Assembly: GCA_945897825.1 (NCBI GenBank) | Contig: CAMDGX010000026.1 | Location: 1-50,459, forward strand | Length of the DNA stretch: 50,459 nucleotides | Reading direction: 5' to 3' | Source: Asaia bogorensis | GTDB taxonomy: Bacteria > Pseudomonadota > Alphaproteobacteria > Acetobacterales > Acetobacteraceae | Shown here: positions 24,284 through 33,065 of the stretch, in pieces | Layout: each line of letters starts with the position of its first letter | How positions within the stretch are numbered: the first letter of the stretch is position 1 | Program-made: the position numbers and the translations under genes | The notes under the pieces: generated by a model | The model's input: only the letters and a program-made list of their open reading frames with translations | The model's database searches: none | Told to the model about the DNA's origin: nothing

Positions 24284-26122
24284 ATGACCGCCGGCCGCAT
24301 CCTGCGTGTGGAACCGGAAGACCACCGCCCCCCGGTCGAAAAGCCAACCCGTCGCCGCCGACGGAGTTGGTTGCTGTTCCTCCTCCGCTGGTCGATCGTG
24401 CTGGCAATCTGGGGCGCCCTGCTCGCAGGCCTTGTCGTGTTGGTCTTCTCCTGGGACCTCCCGCGCCCCGAATCGGCGCTCGACGCCGCCCGCCGCCCCA
24501 GCATCACCCTGCAGGACTCCGCCGGGCGCATCATCACCACCTACGGCGACCTCGTCGGCGAACCCCTGCGCCTGCGCGACATGCCCCCCTTCCTTCCCGC
24601 CGCCGCCGTCGCCGTGGAGGACCGCCGCTTCTGGCAGCACGCCGGCCTCGACGTCATCGGCATCGCCCGCGCCGCCTGGGTCAACCTCCAGGCCGGCCAG
24701 GTCGTCCAGGGCGGCTCCACCATCACCCAGCAGGTCGCCAAGAACCTCTTCCTCAGCAACGCCCGCACCTTCCGCCGCAAGATCCAGGAGCTGCTCCTCA
24801 CCCTCTGGCTGGAACGCCAGTTCACCAAGGCCGAAATCCTCGAGATCTGGCTAAACCGCGTCTACCTCGGCTCCGGCGCCTTCGGCATGGACGCCGCCGC
24901 CCGCGTCTATTTCGGCGTCCCCGCCCGCCAGGTGAACCTCTGGCAGGCCGCCGTCCTCGCCGGCCTCCCCCGCGCCCCCTCCCGCATCAACCCCCGCGTG
25001 AACCCCGAGGCCGCCGCCTCCCGCGGGCGCGAGGTCCTGGCCGCCATGGCCGACACCGGCGCCATCGGCGCGGAACTGGCCGAGGTCGCAGCCCACCAGA
25101 TCGCCTTCCCCCCCCGCGCCTCGCGCGCTGCCGGCTGGTTCAGCGACTGGGTGGTCGACCAGGCCGAACCCCTCCTGCCCGACGGCACCGACGCCGTTCT
25201 CCGCACCACGCTCGATGCCCGCATCCAAACCATCGTGGAAACCCGCCTGCGCACCCTGCTCGACGGTCCTGGCTCCGAACAAGGCGCCTCCCAGGGCGCC
25301 GCCGTGGTGCTCGATGCCGCCACCGGCCAAGTCCGCGCCCTGGTCGGCGGCCGCGACTACCGCACCAGCCCCTTCAACCGCGCCGTCACCGCCCGCCGCC
25401 AGCCAGGCTCCGCCTTCAAGCCCTTCGTCTGGCTCGCCGCGATCGAAAGCGGCATGCGCCCCGACGACACCGTCCTCGACGCCCCCATCCGCCGCGGAGC
25501 CTGGTCCCCCGCCAATTTCGACGGCCGGTTTCGCGGCGAGATCACGATGGAGGAAGCGCTCGCCCAGTCCGTCAATACCTCGGCGGTCCGCCTGCTCGTC
25601 CAGTCCGGCGGCCCCCGCACCACCGCCGCCGCCGCCGCCCGCCTCGGCCTCACGGAACGCCTGCCGAACAACGACTCCCTCGCCCTCGGCACCACCGAAG
25701 TCGGGCTCCTGGACATGACTGCCGCCTACGCCGCGTTCTTCAACGGCGGCCTGCGCGTCGAACCGACCGGTATCGACAGCCTCCACGCCGCCGGCCGCCC
25801 CCTGCCCGTCCCCCGCACCGCGCCCTCCCGCGCGGTCGACCCCAACCACGCCGCCATGATGGCGCGCATGATGACCGCCGTCGTCGCCCGCGGCACGGGT
25901 CGCCCCGCCGCCGTCCCCGGACGCGCCGTCGCCGGCAAAACCGGCACCACCCAGGACCACCGCGACGCCTGGTTCATCGGCTGGGCCGACAGCCGCGGTG
26001 GCGGTCGGATCATTGGCATCTGGCTCGGCAACGATGACAACCGCCCCATGGACAAGGTCACAGGCGGCGGCCTCCCCGCCCGCCTCTTCGCCGACATCGT
26101 CCGCGACCTCGGCCCCAACTGA
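24284..26122 (+). CDS. Class A penicillin-binding protein (PBP1-type)
   Basis: 612 aa. One N-terminal membrane segment (about 28-52) is followed by the glycosyltransferase GT51 domain (about 75-245: AVAVEDRRFWQHAG, QGGSTITQQVAKNLFL, RKIQELLLTLWLE, EIWLNRVYLGSGAFG). The transpeptidase domain (about 300-600) has SXXK as SAFK, SXN as SVN and KTG in AGKTGTTQDHRD. It polymerises and cross-links peptidoglycan. It is shorter than PBP1a (over 700 aa), lacking the OB/ODD inserts, and closer to PBP2D-like short forms. The coding strand is extremely C-rich. Confidence 0.92.
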   Translation: MTAGRILRVEPEDHRPPVEKPTRRRRRSWLLFLLRWSIVLAIWGALLAGLVVLVFSWDLPRPESALDAARRPSITLQDSAGRIITTYGDLVGEPLRLRDMPPFLPAAAVAVEDRRFWQHAGLDVIGIARAAWVNLQAGQVVQGGSTITQQVAKNLFLSNARTFRRKIQELLLTLWLERQFTKAEILEIWLNRVYLGSGAFGMDAAARVYFGVPARQVNLWQAAVLAGLPRAPSRINPRVNPEAAASRGREVLAAMADTGAIGAELAEVAAHQIAFPPRASRAAGWFSDWVVDQAEPLLPDGTDAVLRTTLDARIQTIVETRLRTLLDGPGSEQGASQGAAVVLDAATGQVRALVGGRDYRTSPFNRAVTARRQPGSAFKPFVWLAAIESGMRPDDTVLDAPIRRGAWSPANFDGRFRGEITMEEALAQSVNTSAVRLLVQSGGPRTTAAAAARLGLTERLPNNDSLALGTTEVGLLDMTAAYAAFFNGGLRVEPTGIDSLHAAGRPLPVPRTAPSRAVDPNHAAMMARMMTAVVARGTGRPAAVPGRAVAGKTGTTQDHRDAWFIGWADSRGGGRIIGIWLGNDDNRPMDKVTGGGLPARLFADIVRDLGPN

Positions 26123-26151
26123 CCCCCAGACTTGCACTGGCCCGCGGTCGT

Positions 26152-26170
26152 GATGTTATAGTATTACATC
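26152..26170. promoter_or_regulatory. Zur-type operator
   Basis: GATGTTATA-G-TATTACATC is a 19-bp palindrome with eight of nine positions paired, resembling the AT-rich zinc-uptake-regulator box (core GTTATA-N-TATAAC). It lies 67 bases before the ZnuA-like ATG, in otherwise GC-rich DNA. Expected effect: repression of zinc uptake when zinc is sufficient. Confidence 0.7.
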
Positions 26171-26236
26171 TCTTCGAGGCCTCGGCACATCCCCGCGCCA
26201 GAGGGTCGCGTTCCCGATCGGACTGGAGTTCTGACC

Positions 26237-27157
26237 ATGGCCCTCACCCGCCGCGCCGCCCTCGCCACCCTGCTGGCCGCCCCCCTCGCCCGCCCCGCCA
26301 CCGCCCAACCCAGTTCAATCGCCGTCGTCGCCAGCTTCTCCATCCTCGCCGACATGACCCAGCGCATCGGCGAAGATCGTGTCGCCATCCGCGCCCTCGC
26401 CGGCCCCAACCAGGACCTGCACGGCTTCGAACCCCTCCCCTCCGACCTCCAGGCCGTCGCCCAGGCCCGCCTCCTCGTCACCAATGGCCTCGGCCTCGAA
26501 GGCTGGGCCGACCGCATCGCCAAGGCTGCCGGTTTCAAGGGCGTGGCCGTTGTCGCCACACGCGGCGTCACAGCCCTCAAGACCGCCCACAAGCACGGCG
26601 GCCATTCCCACGGCCACAGCCACGCCCACGGCAGCCTCGACCCCCACGCCTGGCAAAGCATCGCCAACGCCAAGCTCTACGTCGCCAACATCCGCGACGG
26701 CCTCGCCACCGCCGACCCCACCCGCGCCGCCGCCCACGCCGAAGCCGCCGCCCGCTACACCGCCGAGCTCGACGCGCTGGACGCCGAAATCCGCGCCCTC
26801 CTCGCCCCCATTCCCCGCCCCCGCCGCCGCGTCATCACCTCGCACGAAGCCTTCGCCTACTTCGCCGAGGCCTACGGTATCGACATGCTCGCCGTCTCCG
26901 GCACCTGGCGCGACGCCGAACCCTCCGCCCGCGAACTCGCCGCCCTTACGGCCCAGGTCAAGCGCCAGAATATCCGCGCCCTCTTCCTGGAAAACGCCGG
27001 CACCGGCACCGGCCTGCGCGCGCTGTCCACCGAAACCGGCGTCGCCATCGGCGGCCGCCTCTACGCCGACGCACTGTCCGAACCCGAGGGCCCAGCCTCC
27101 AGCTACATCGCCATGATGCGCCACAACGCAACGAAAATCGCCGAAGCCTTGAAGTAA
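26237..27157 (+). CDS. znuA: ZnuA-like zinc/manganese ABC transporter substrate-binding protein
   Basis: 306 aa with a Tat-like/Sec signal (MALTRRAALATLLAAPLA). Cluster A-I family with ligand positions H62 (NQDLHGFEP), H137 (LDPHAW) and H203 (TSHEAF), and an acidic ligand expected late in the chain. A His-rich loop, residues 118-131 (HKHGGHSHGHSHAHG), is the zinc-type hallmark. The upstream Zur-type operator supports zinc. No permease (znuB) or ATPase (znuC) is adjacent, so it works with partners elsewhere or is an orphan binding protein. CTGGAG precedes the ATG. Confidence 0.88.
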   Translation: MALTRRAALATLLAAPLARPATAQPSSIAVVASFSILADMTQRIGEDRVAIRALAGPNQDLHGFEPLPSDLQAVAQARLLVTNGLGLEGWADRIAKAAGFKGVAVVATRGVTALKTAHKHGGHSHGHSHAHGSLDPHAWQSIANAKLYVANIRDGLATADPTRAAAHAEAAARYTAELDALDAEIRALLAPIPRPRRRVITSHEAFAYFAEAYGIDMLAVSGTWRDAEPSARELAALTAQVKRQNIRALFLENAGTGTGLRALSTETGVAIGGRLYADALSEPEGPASSYIAMMRHNATKIAEALK

Positions 27158-27164
27158 GAAAGCC

Positions 27165-27281
27165 ATTCTTTTTTGAAAAAAGGAACCAAAAAACTTCCGT
27201 CCATTTGCACCCGATTCGATCGGCCTACCTCGGTGCAAATGTATAAGGTCTTTTTGCTTCTTTTTCTTCAGAAAAAGAAGA
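27165..27281. repeat. AT-rich nested palindromic element
   Basis: An intergenic block of about 117 bases whose two arms are mutual inverted repeats. Inner stem CATTTGCACC pairs with GGTGCAAATG (10 bp, loop 20). Outer parts are AT-rich: left TTCTTTTTTGAAAAAAGGAA, right CTTCTTTTTC-TTCA-GAAAAAGAAG (27257-27280, perfect 10-bp stem). Placed between two plus-strand genes, it could act as a bidirectional terminator, and its form suggests a dispersed extragenic repeat. Only one copy occurs in this window. Confidence 0.6.
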
Positions 27282-27356
27282 TTCTTCCTTCCTCCCCTCC
27301 CCCACATTGACGCCAGCCTCCACCTCGGGCGCAATCCCGCCCACGGAGGATCCAAC

Positions 27357-28694
27357 ATGTGCGACACCATGGCCGCCACCGGCTCGGCAACCACCACCGG
27401 CTTCACGCTGTTCGCCAAGAACAGCGACCGCGAGCGCAACGAGGCCCAGTTCCTCGAAATGCTCCCCGCCCAGACCTACGGCCGCGGCGCCGTCGTCCGC
27501 TGCACCTACGTCGCCATCCCCCAGGCCGCCCGCACCCACGCCGTCCTGCTCTCCCGCCCGTTCTGGATCTGGGGTGCCGAAATGGGCGCCAACGAACACG
27601 GCGTGGTCATCGGCAACGAGGCCGTCCACCCCCGCGCCCTGCCCCAGCGCAAGCCCACCCTGATCGGCATGGACCTCCTGCGCCTCGGCCTCGAACGCAG
27701 CACCTCCGCCGCCGAGGCGGTCCAGGTCATCACATCCCTGCTGGAGCAATTCGGCCAGGGCGGCAGCTGCGGCCACATGTCCAAGCGCTACTACGACAAC
27801 TCCTTCATCATCGCCGACCGCACCGAGGTCTACGTCCTGGAAACCATCGGCCGCCGCTGGGCCGTGGAAAAGGCCGGCCCCACCCGCGCCATCTCCAACA
27901 CCTACACCATCGGCACCAACATCACCGCCGCCTCCCCCGACCTCGAAGCCTTCGCCCGCGCCCAGGGCTGGTGGCAAAACAACCAACCCTTCGACTTCGC
28001 TGCCGCCGTCACCAACCCCGACAACCCCGGCCTCCCCGGCGCTCGTGGCCGCTGCGCCCGCGCCACCGAACTCCTCGCCCGCCAATCCGGCCAGATCGAC
28101 CCTGCCGCCATGATGGCCAATCTGCGCGACCACGGCGCCGCCGCCGAGAACAACGCCGGCTTCCACCCGCAACAGATCGAAGGCGTCACCATCTGCATGC
28201 ACGCCGGCGACGGCACCCGCCGCGGCCAATCCGTCGCCGCCTGGGTCGGAGACCTGCGTCCCGAAGGCGCCGTCCACTGGGTCACCGGCACCTCCGCCCC
28301 CTGTACCTCGCTCTTCAAGCCGGTCTTCCTCGATGCCGGCCTCCCCCCCCAAGGTGCCCGCCCCGGCGACCGCAACGACCCCGCCTCCCTCTGGTGGCGC
28401 CACGAACAGCTCCACCGCGCCATGGTCCAGGGCGACTACCCCGCCGCCATGGCCTGGTTCCGCCCCGAACGCGACGCCCTCGAAGCCGAGTTCCGCGCCC
28501 GCGTCGAATCCGTCCTTACCCTCCCCGGCCCCGACGGCACGAAGGCTCGCCGCAAGATCGCCGAATCCTGCTGGAAAGACGCCGCCACCGCCGAAGCCAA
28601 GTGGGCCGCCCGCGCCAGCGCACTCACCTGCTCCAGCATCCGACCCACCTTCAAACGTGCCTGGTCCCGCTTCGACAAGCTCGCCGCCGACTAG
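27357..28694 (+). CDS. C69-family (secernin-like) dipeptidase
   Basis: 445 aa. The protein begins MCDT, so Cys2 would become the N-terminal nucleophile after methionine removal, as in secernins and other Ntn hydrolases. Conserved blocks are LFAKNSDRERNEAQ, GANEHGVVIGNEAVH and NTYTIGT. The family hydrolyses amide bonds of dipeptides; the substrate is unknown. There is no signal peptide, so it is cytoplasmic. GGAGG lies 10 bases upstream. Confidence 0.85.
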   Translation: MCDTMAATGSATTTGFTLFAKNSDRERNEAQFLEMLPAQTYGRGAVVRCTYVAIPQAARTHAVLLSRPFWIWGAEMGANEHGVVIGNEAVHPRALPQRKPTLIGMDLLRLGLERSTSAAEAVQVITSLLEQFGQGGSCGHMSKRYYDNSFIIADRTEVYVLETIGRRWAVEKAGPTRAISNTYTIGTNITAASPDLEAFARAQGWWQNNQPFDFAAAVTNPDNPGLPGARGRCARATELLARQSGQIDPAAMMANLRDHGAAAENNAGFHPQQIEGVTICMHAGDGTRRGQSVAAWVGDLRPEGAVHWVTGTSAPCTSLFKPVFLDAGLPPQGARPGDRNDPASLWWRHEQLHRAMVQGDYPAAMAWFRPERDALEAEFRARVESVLTLPGPDGTKARRKIAESCWKDAATAEAKWAARASALTCSSIRPTFKRAWSRFDKLAAD

Positions 28695-28798
28695 GCAGAG
28701 TACAAGGCAAGGAAAACGCTTTTTTTAAAAGAGACGCGCTTCCCCTTCCCTGAAAAATTTCCTTCCCATCGGCCGGTCAAGTTAGCAGAAAACCGGCG

Positions 28799-29179
28799 GT
28801 GTTATTTTTTCTCTCCCTCGTGGCCGCCTTGACGGCCCAGCTACGCGCTGCCCGATGGGCAGCAGGCGGAGCCATGCGCGCATTCCTGGCTTGCCAGGGC
28901 GAGGCGCCCCTCCCCCAGGACGATGATACGACTCAGGAATATTGCGGGGCCTATGCCCTGCCCGTGATGGGCCGCGCCCCGCATGCCGCCGTGGTTGAGT
29001 ATGGCTTGGTCCCGGATTGGATCCTGCCCGGAATCCGCAACCGCGGCATGCGCCCCGCGAGGCCCGCGCCCCCGCGCCGCCCGTCCGCCATCGCCGTCCG
29101 GGCCCCGCCGCGCCGGCTCTGGCCCCCCATCAGCGCGAAAGCACCTCCACCGGAGGATGCCGACTCATGCCCGTCGTGA
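28799..29179 (+). pseudogene. Possible remnant of an SRAP (YedK/HMCES-type) gene
   Basis: 126 codons of low-complexity Pro/Ala/Arg sequence. One internal stretch, about residues 50-95 (YALPVMGR, VEYGLVPDWILP, IRNRGMRPARP), resembles the LPVxR...WGLxPSWxK...NRxxNARAET core of SOS-response-associated peptidase proteins. The catalytic N-terminal Cys2 context is missing and the downstream domain is absent. No clear ribosome binding site. It may be decayed, or not a gene at all. Confidence 0.3.
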
Positions 29180-29186
29180 TTCCGGA

Positions 29187-29645
29187 TTAGGAACGATCAG
29201 GCGCCCAGACATACAGGATATCCGGCTCGCGTTCCTCGTTATCCGACCCGTCGCCCATCCGCGCCACCACGAACCCGTGGTGCTCGTAGAATGCCCGTCC
29301 CCGCGCATTCACCTGGAAGCAGTATAGCCGCAGTCCGCCCGGACGCAGCGCCTTGGCATGGATCATCAATGCCGAGCCGACACCCCGCCGCCATGTGCCC
29401 GGGCGCAGGTAAAGCTGGCTGATCCAGTTGCCATCGCCGTCACGATGCAGCGCCAGGAAGCCGACCACGACCCCATCGGCCTCGGCCACCCAAACCTCGT
29501 CCTGCGGCAGCAGGATGTTCGCCACCCACCATCGGTCCTCCTCGGCGGTATGCGCCCAGCGTATCGTCGGCATCGCCGCATGGCGGGAGGTCGTGCTGAT
29601 CGCCGCGACCACGCCGGCATCGTCCGGCGTGGCGCGGCGGATCAT
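29187..29645 (-). CDS. GNAT-family N-acetyltransferase
   Basis: 152 aa from the ATG at 29645, which overlaps the stop codon of the upstream solute-binding gene, so the two are coupled. GNAT fold: MIRRATPDDAGVVAAI start, EVWVAEADGVVVGFLALHRD, ISQLYLRPGTWRRGVGSALM (acetyl-CoA loop R-x-x-G-x-G), LYCFQVNARGRAFYEHHGF. Substrate unknown. Coupling to a peptide-type binding protein suggests the imported compound or a toxic analogue may be acetylated; this is inference. Confidence 0.85.
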   Translation of the reverse strand: MIRRATPDDAGVVAAISTTSRHAAMPTIRWAHTAEEDRWWVANILLPQDEVWVAEADGVVVGFLALHRDGDGNWISQLYLRPGTWRRGVGSALMIHAKALRPGGLRLYCFQVNARGRAFYEHHGFVVARMGDGSDNEEREPDILYVWAPDRS

Positions 29646-31216
29646 CACTGCTTCTCGACGCCCCAGAACACCGGGATCGTCGTCGCCCGCAGCCCGACGA
29701 CGTTGCTGCGATACGCCGCCAAAGTCCGGAACTGCCCCGCGTTGATATACGGCAGCACCTCGTAGGCCCGCGCATGCACAGAATCGAGAATCCCGCGCCG
29801 CTTCGCCGGATCGCCCTCTTCCCACCACGACCGGCGCAGGTCCTCAAGCCGCTGGTCGCACGGCCAGCCGGCCAACCCGCCCTGGCAGGGGCTGGCGAGA
29901 TACAGGTTCGTCAACGGCGAGCCGCCATCCAGCACATTCGCCACCGTGACGAAGATGTTCCAGCCGCCCTGCTCCACCGGCTCCCGCTTGTTCCGCCGCT
30001 GCGTCAGCGTGGCCCAGTCGGTCGTCGCCACGTCCACGTTGATCCCGCCCCGCTTCATCGCCTCGGCCATCGTCAGCGTGACCGCATTGTTGATCGGGCT
30101 GTCCGCCGCGTTCAGGAACACCACCTTCTGCCCGGCATACCCGCCCTCGGCCAGCAACGCCTTCGCCTTGGCAATGTCCGCCTCGCGCAGCCCCTGCGCG
30201 CCAGCCGCACTTTCCAGGGGCGTGCCGCACAGGAAGTACGCGGGGCAATACGGCACCTGCTCGCTCGCCCGGATGCCCGCCGCATCCAGGTTCTCCTTCT
30301 GGTTAACCAGGTGCAGCAGCGCCTGGCGGACCTTCGGGTTGTCGAAGGGCGGCTGCGTATGGTTCAGGCGCAGCCACACCATCGACCCGATCGGGTTCAA
30401 CGCCATGGTGCGGATCTGCGGATGTCGCTCCAATGTCGGCAGGATGTCCGGCGAAGGCTGCTCGATCAGGTCGATTTCGCCTGCCTGCAACGCCGCTGCC
30501 GCCGTCGCCTGGTCGGGAATCGCCCGCCACTCGATCCGCTCCAGCTTCGCCACCTTGCCCCCGGCCAGCCCATCTGCCGCCTCGGGGCGCGGCTTGTAGG
30601 CCGGATTGCGAACATAGATCGCCCGGTCCCCCGCCCGCCAAAGGTCCTTCTGGAAGACGAACGGGCCGGAGCCCATCGGATCGGTGAAGGCTTGGTTGGC
30701 CGGTGTGCTGGCGACGCGTTCAGGCATCACGAACAACGCACTAGCGGTCGGCCGGGCCAAGGCTTCGGTGACCAGCGCAAACGGGCGCGACAGCTTCAGC
30801 GTAAAGGTCTTCTCATCAGTCGCCTCCATGCTCGCAGTTGCCGCCGCCAGTGCCCGGCCCACGACGTCGCGCTGCGCCCATCGCTTGACGCTCGCCACCG
30901 CGTCGGCGGCCCGCACCGGGGTGCCGTCATGGAAAGCCAATCCGTCCCGCAGCGTGAAGGAGTAGCTCATCCCATCCGGCGAACGGCTCCACGCTCCGAC
31001 CATCTGCGGCTGCGCCTCGCCCTTCGAGTCCAGGGCGAACAGCTGATCATAGTTCATGAACCCATGGTTGCGCACGAAGGCGGCGGTGGACACCACGGGA
31101 TCGAGACTGGCGAGGTCGTTCACCAGCACGACACGCAGAGTGGCAGGTGATTGCGCCAGGGCCAGTCCCGGTAGGGCGGCAAGCGCAAACGTGGCGAGGC
31201 GTAGCAGGCGGCGCAT
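29645..31216 (-). CDS. ABC transporter substrate-binding protein, family 5 (peptide/nickel type)
   Basis: 523 aa from the ATG at 31216 with GGGAGGA upstream. The signal peptide ends LPGLALAQ. SBP_bac_5 features are SLDPVVSTAAFVRNHGF, YSFTLRDGLAFHDGTPV and AADAVASVKRW. It binds oligopeptides or similar solutes in the periplasm. No permease or ATPase gene of the system is adjacent; downstream is only the coupled GNAT gene. The ligand is unknown. Confidence 0.88.
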   Translation of the reverse strand: MRRLLRLATFALAALPGLALAQSPATLRVVLVNDLASLDPVVSTAAFVRNHGFMNYDQLFALDSKGEAQPQMVGAWSRSPDGMSYSFTLRDGLAFHDGTPVRAADAVASVKRWAQRDVVGRALAAATASMEATDEKTFTLKLSRPFALVTEALARPTASALFVMPERVASTPANQAFTDPMGSGPFVFQKDLWRAGDRAIYVRNPAYKPRPEAADGLAGGKVAKLERIEWRAIPDQATAAAALQAGEIDLIEQPSPDILPTLERHPQIRTMALNPIGSMVWLRLNHTQPPFDNPKVRQALLHLVNQKENLDAAGIRASEQVPYCPAYFLCGTPLESAAGAQGLREADIAKAKALLAEGGYAGQKVVFLNAADSPINNAVTLTMAEAMKRGGINVDVATTDWATLTQRRNKREPVEQGGWNIFVTVANVLDGGSPLTNLYLASPCQGGLAGWPCDQRLEDLRRSWWEEGDPAKRRGILDSVHARAYEVLPYINAGQFRTLAAYRSNVVGLRATTIPVFWGVEKQ

Positions 31217-31248
31217 GGCCGATCCTCCCTTGATGCAGCGGGGCGCCG

Positions 31249-32934
31249 TCAAGCGCCGGCAAGTCCCCCGGTATAGATCGCCTCCAGCGCCCTGCACAAA
31301 CCTGCACTGTCGCAGACCGGGCTCGCCTGCAACTGCTCCCGCAACCCCGCGCGCAAGGTTGCTAGCCGCACTGGCGTTTCTGGATCGGTCAGCAATGCGA
31401 TGCCACGTTCCACGAACCCAGCCATGTCATCGGCCACCCAGTCGCCCAGACCGGCCGCAAGCAGCAACGACCGGCTGGTCCGCCCGGCCCAGCGGTCCCC
31501 ACTAAACGTCAAGACCGGCACTCCTTGCCAAAGGGCCTCGGTTGTCGTCGTGCCTCCGTTGTAAGGAAAGGTGTCTAGAGCGATGTCGATACCATCGTAG
31601 CCGCGCAGGAACTCAAAATGCTCTGCGCGGCCTGATAGTGTCACCCGTCCGGCCGCCACCCCCCGACTAGCCAATCGGCGCAACAACTCGGCCCGATTCG
31701 ACTCCTCGTCCAGCAGGGGATTGCCGACATGCAACCGAGCCTGTGGCACTCCGCGCAGGATCGCAGCCCAGGCCTCCAGTGTACCAGGCGTAAGCTTGTA
31801 GGCCGACCCAAGGCATCCCAGAGTCGGCGTGCCATTTGCCCGCCAAGGTAGTGGTGCCACCTCCGGTGTCGGGTAAGTCACCTGGAACGCGAGATAGCTG
31901 CCGGCCACACGCAAAATGCGTTCGCTATAGGAAAGCTCCTCCCCTGGCCGGATCACCGTATCATCACCAACGAGTGCATCCATCCCAGGCACCGCGGTGG
32001 TGGCGAAACTATTGAACCACCCCAACTGAAAGGGAGCCGGGCGATAAGGGAACACCCCCAGACGCCCTGGCAGGCTGTATCCGTTCAGATCGACCAACAC
32101 GTCTAACTCCGCCTGCGCGATCGCGCGGGCCAAGTCGCCATTCGGCATGCCTCGCACCTGCCAGATCCGATCTTGTTGATGCTCGGCATAGCCAGCCGCG
32201 GCACAGGGATCATCGCCGTCAGATATCAGATGGATCTCGAAGCGCGCCCGATCATGCCGGTTGATCACGGCGAACACTGGCTTCATCCAATTCCGCGCGC
32301 CGAAGAATCCCGACATGTATCCAATCCGCATCTTGCGTGTCGCCGCGCTACGGTAGCCGTCGGATGCTTGGGGTCGCAGCGGGCGAATAGCCCCTCCGGC
32401 ACGTGCGATCCACGCAGCCCTTACCGACCGGACATCCGCGTGCTTCGCGGCAGGGCTGCCAGGAACTAGCACTGCAAGGCTTGCCAACGCTGAATCCCGA
32501 ACATCCGGTTCTCCGCGTGCAATCACCCTGCCATATGCGGCCGCAGCGCCATCGACCTCGCCAAGGTTGAACAACGCCTCTGCAAGCAGGCAGCGAGCTC
32601 CTTCGGCACCGGGCATCAGACCTAACGCTTGCACCGCCGCGTCGCGCGCCGCCGCGTAGGCGCCTCGGGCTATCTGTGCCCCCGCCATCCCGTACCAGGC
32701 CTCAAAGGACATCCCATTCAACTCCAGCGCCGCGGCATAGGCAGCCACGGCCTCGTCGCGACGTCCTGACAGTTGCAGCGCGTCGGCCAAGCGCAGTGTT
32801 AGCCCGAAATGCGCCGGATGAACGCGCCATGCCGCTGCCAGCCGTGCCAGCAACGCTACGTTGCCCCCTTGAGCGAGGACCCGCGTCGCTTCACGTACCA
32901 GGGATTCAGGATCCAGTTGGTCGTGTTCGGTCAT
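31249..32934 (-). CDS. SPINDLY/OGT-type O-linked N-acetylglucosamine transferase with TPRs
   Basis: 561 aa from the ATG at 32934. Residues about 20-185 are TPR-like helical repeats (AAWRVHPAHFGLTLRLADAL, AYAAALELNGMSFEAWYGMA, ALFNLGEVDGAAAAYGRVIA). Residues about 200-550 are the GT41 catalytic region (MRIGYMSGFFGARNWMKP, DVLVDLNGYSLPGRLGVFPY, RPAPFQLGWFNSFATTA, GIDIALDTFPYNGGTTTTEA, RTSRSLLLAAGL). It transfers a sugar to Ser/Thr of proteins. No flagellin, adhesin or other obvious acceptor gene is near. It stands alone between the peptide-binding gene and an IS graveyard. Confidence 0.88.
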   Translation of the reverse strand: MTEHDQLDPESLVREATRVLAQGGNVALLARLAAAWRVHPAHFGLTLRLADALQLSGRRDEAVAAYAAALELNGMSFEAWYGMAGAQIARGAYAAARDAAVQALGLMPGAEGARCLLAEALFNLGEVDGAAAAYGRVIARGEPDVRDSALASLAVLVPGSPAAKHADVRSVRAAWIARAGGAIRPLRPQASDGYRSAATRKMRIGYMSGFFGARNWMKPVFAVINRHDRARFEIHLISDGDDPCAAAGYAEHQQDRIWQVRGMPNGDLARAIAQAELDVLVDLNGYSLPGRLGVFPYRPAPFQLGWFNSFATTAVPGMDALVGDDTVIRPGEELSYSERILRVAGSYLAFQVTYPTPEVAPLPWRANGTPTLGCLGSAYKLTPGTLEAWAAILRGVPQARLHVGNPLLDEESNRAELLRRLASRGVAAGRVTLSGRAEHFEFLRGYDGIDIALDTFPYNGGTTTTEALWQGVPVLTFSGDRWAGRTSRSLLLAAGLGDWVADDMAGFVERGIALLTDPETPVRLATLRAGLREQLQASPVCDSAGLCRALEAIYTGGLAGA

Positions 32935-33065
32935 GGTCTGCGCCCATTTGGATGAGGTGTTGAATTTACCCCAACTCGACAAACGAATACTGGGTATGGA
33001 TTAAGCCGCGTGGACAGAGTGTATCCTGATCTTGATTGTGGCGATTTTATATCGATTCCCGCGGC

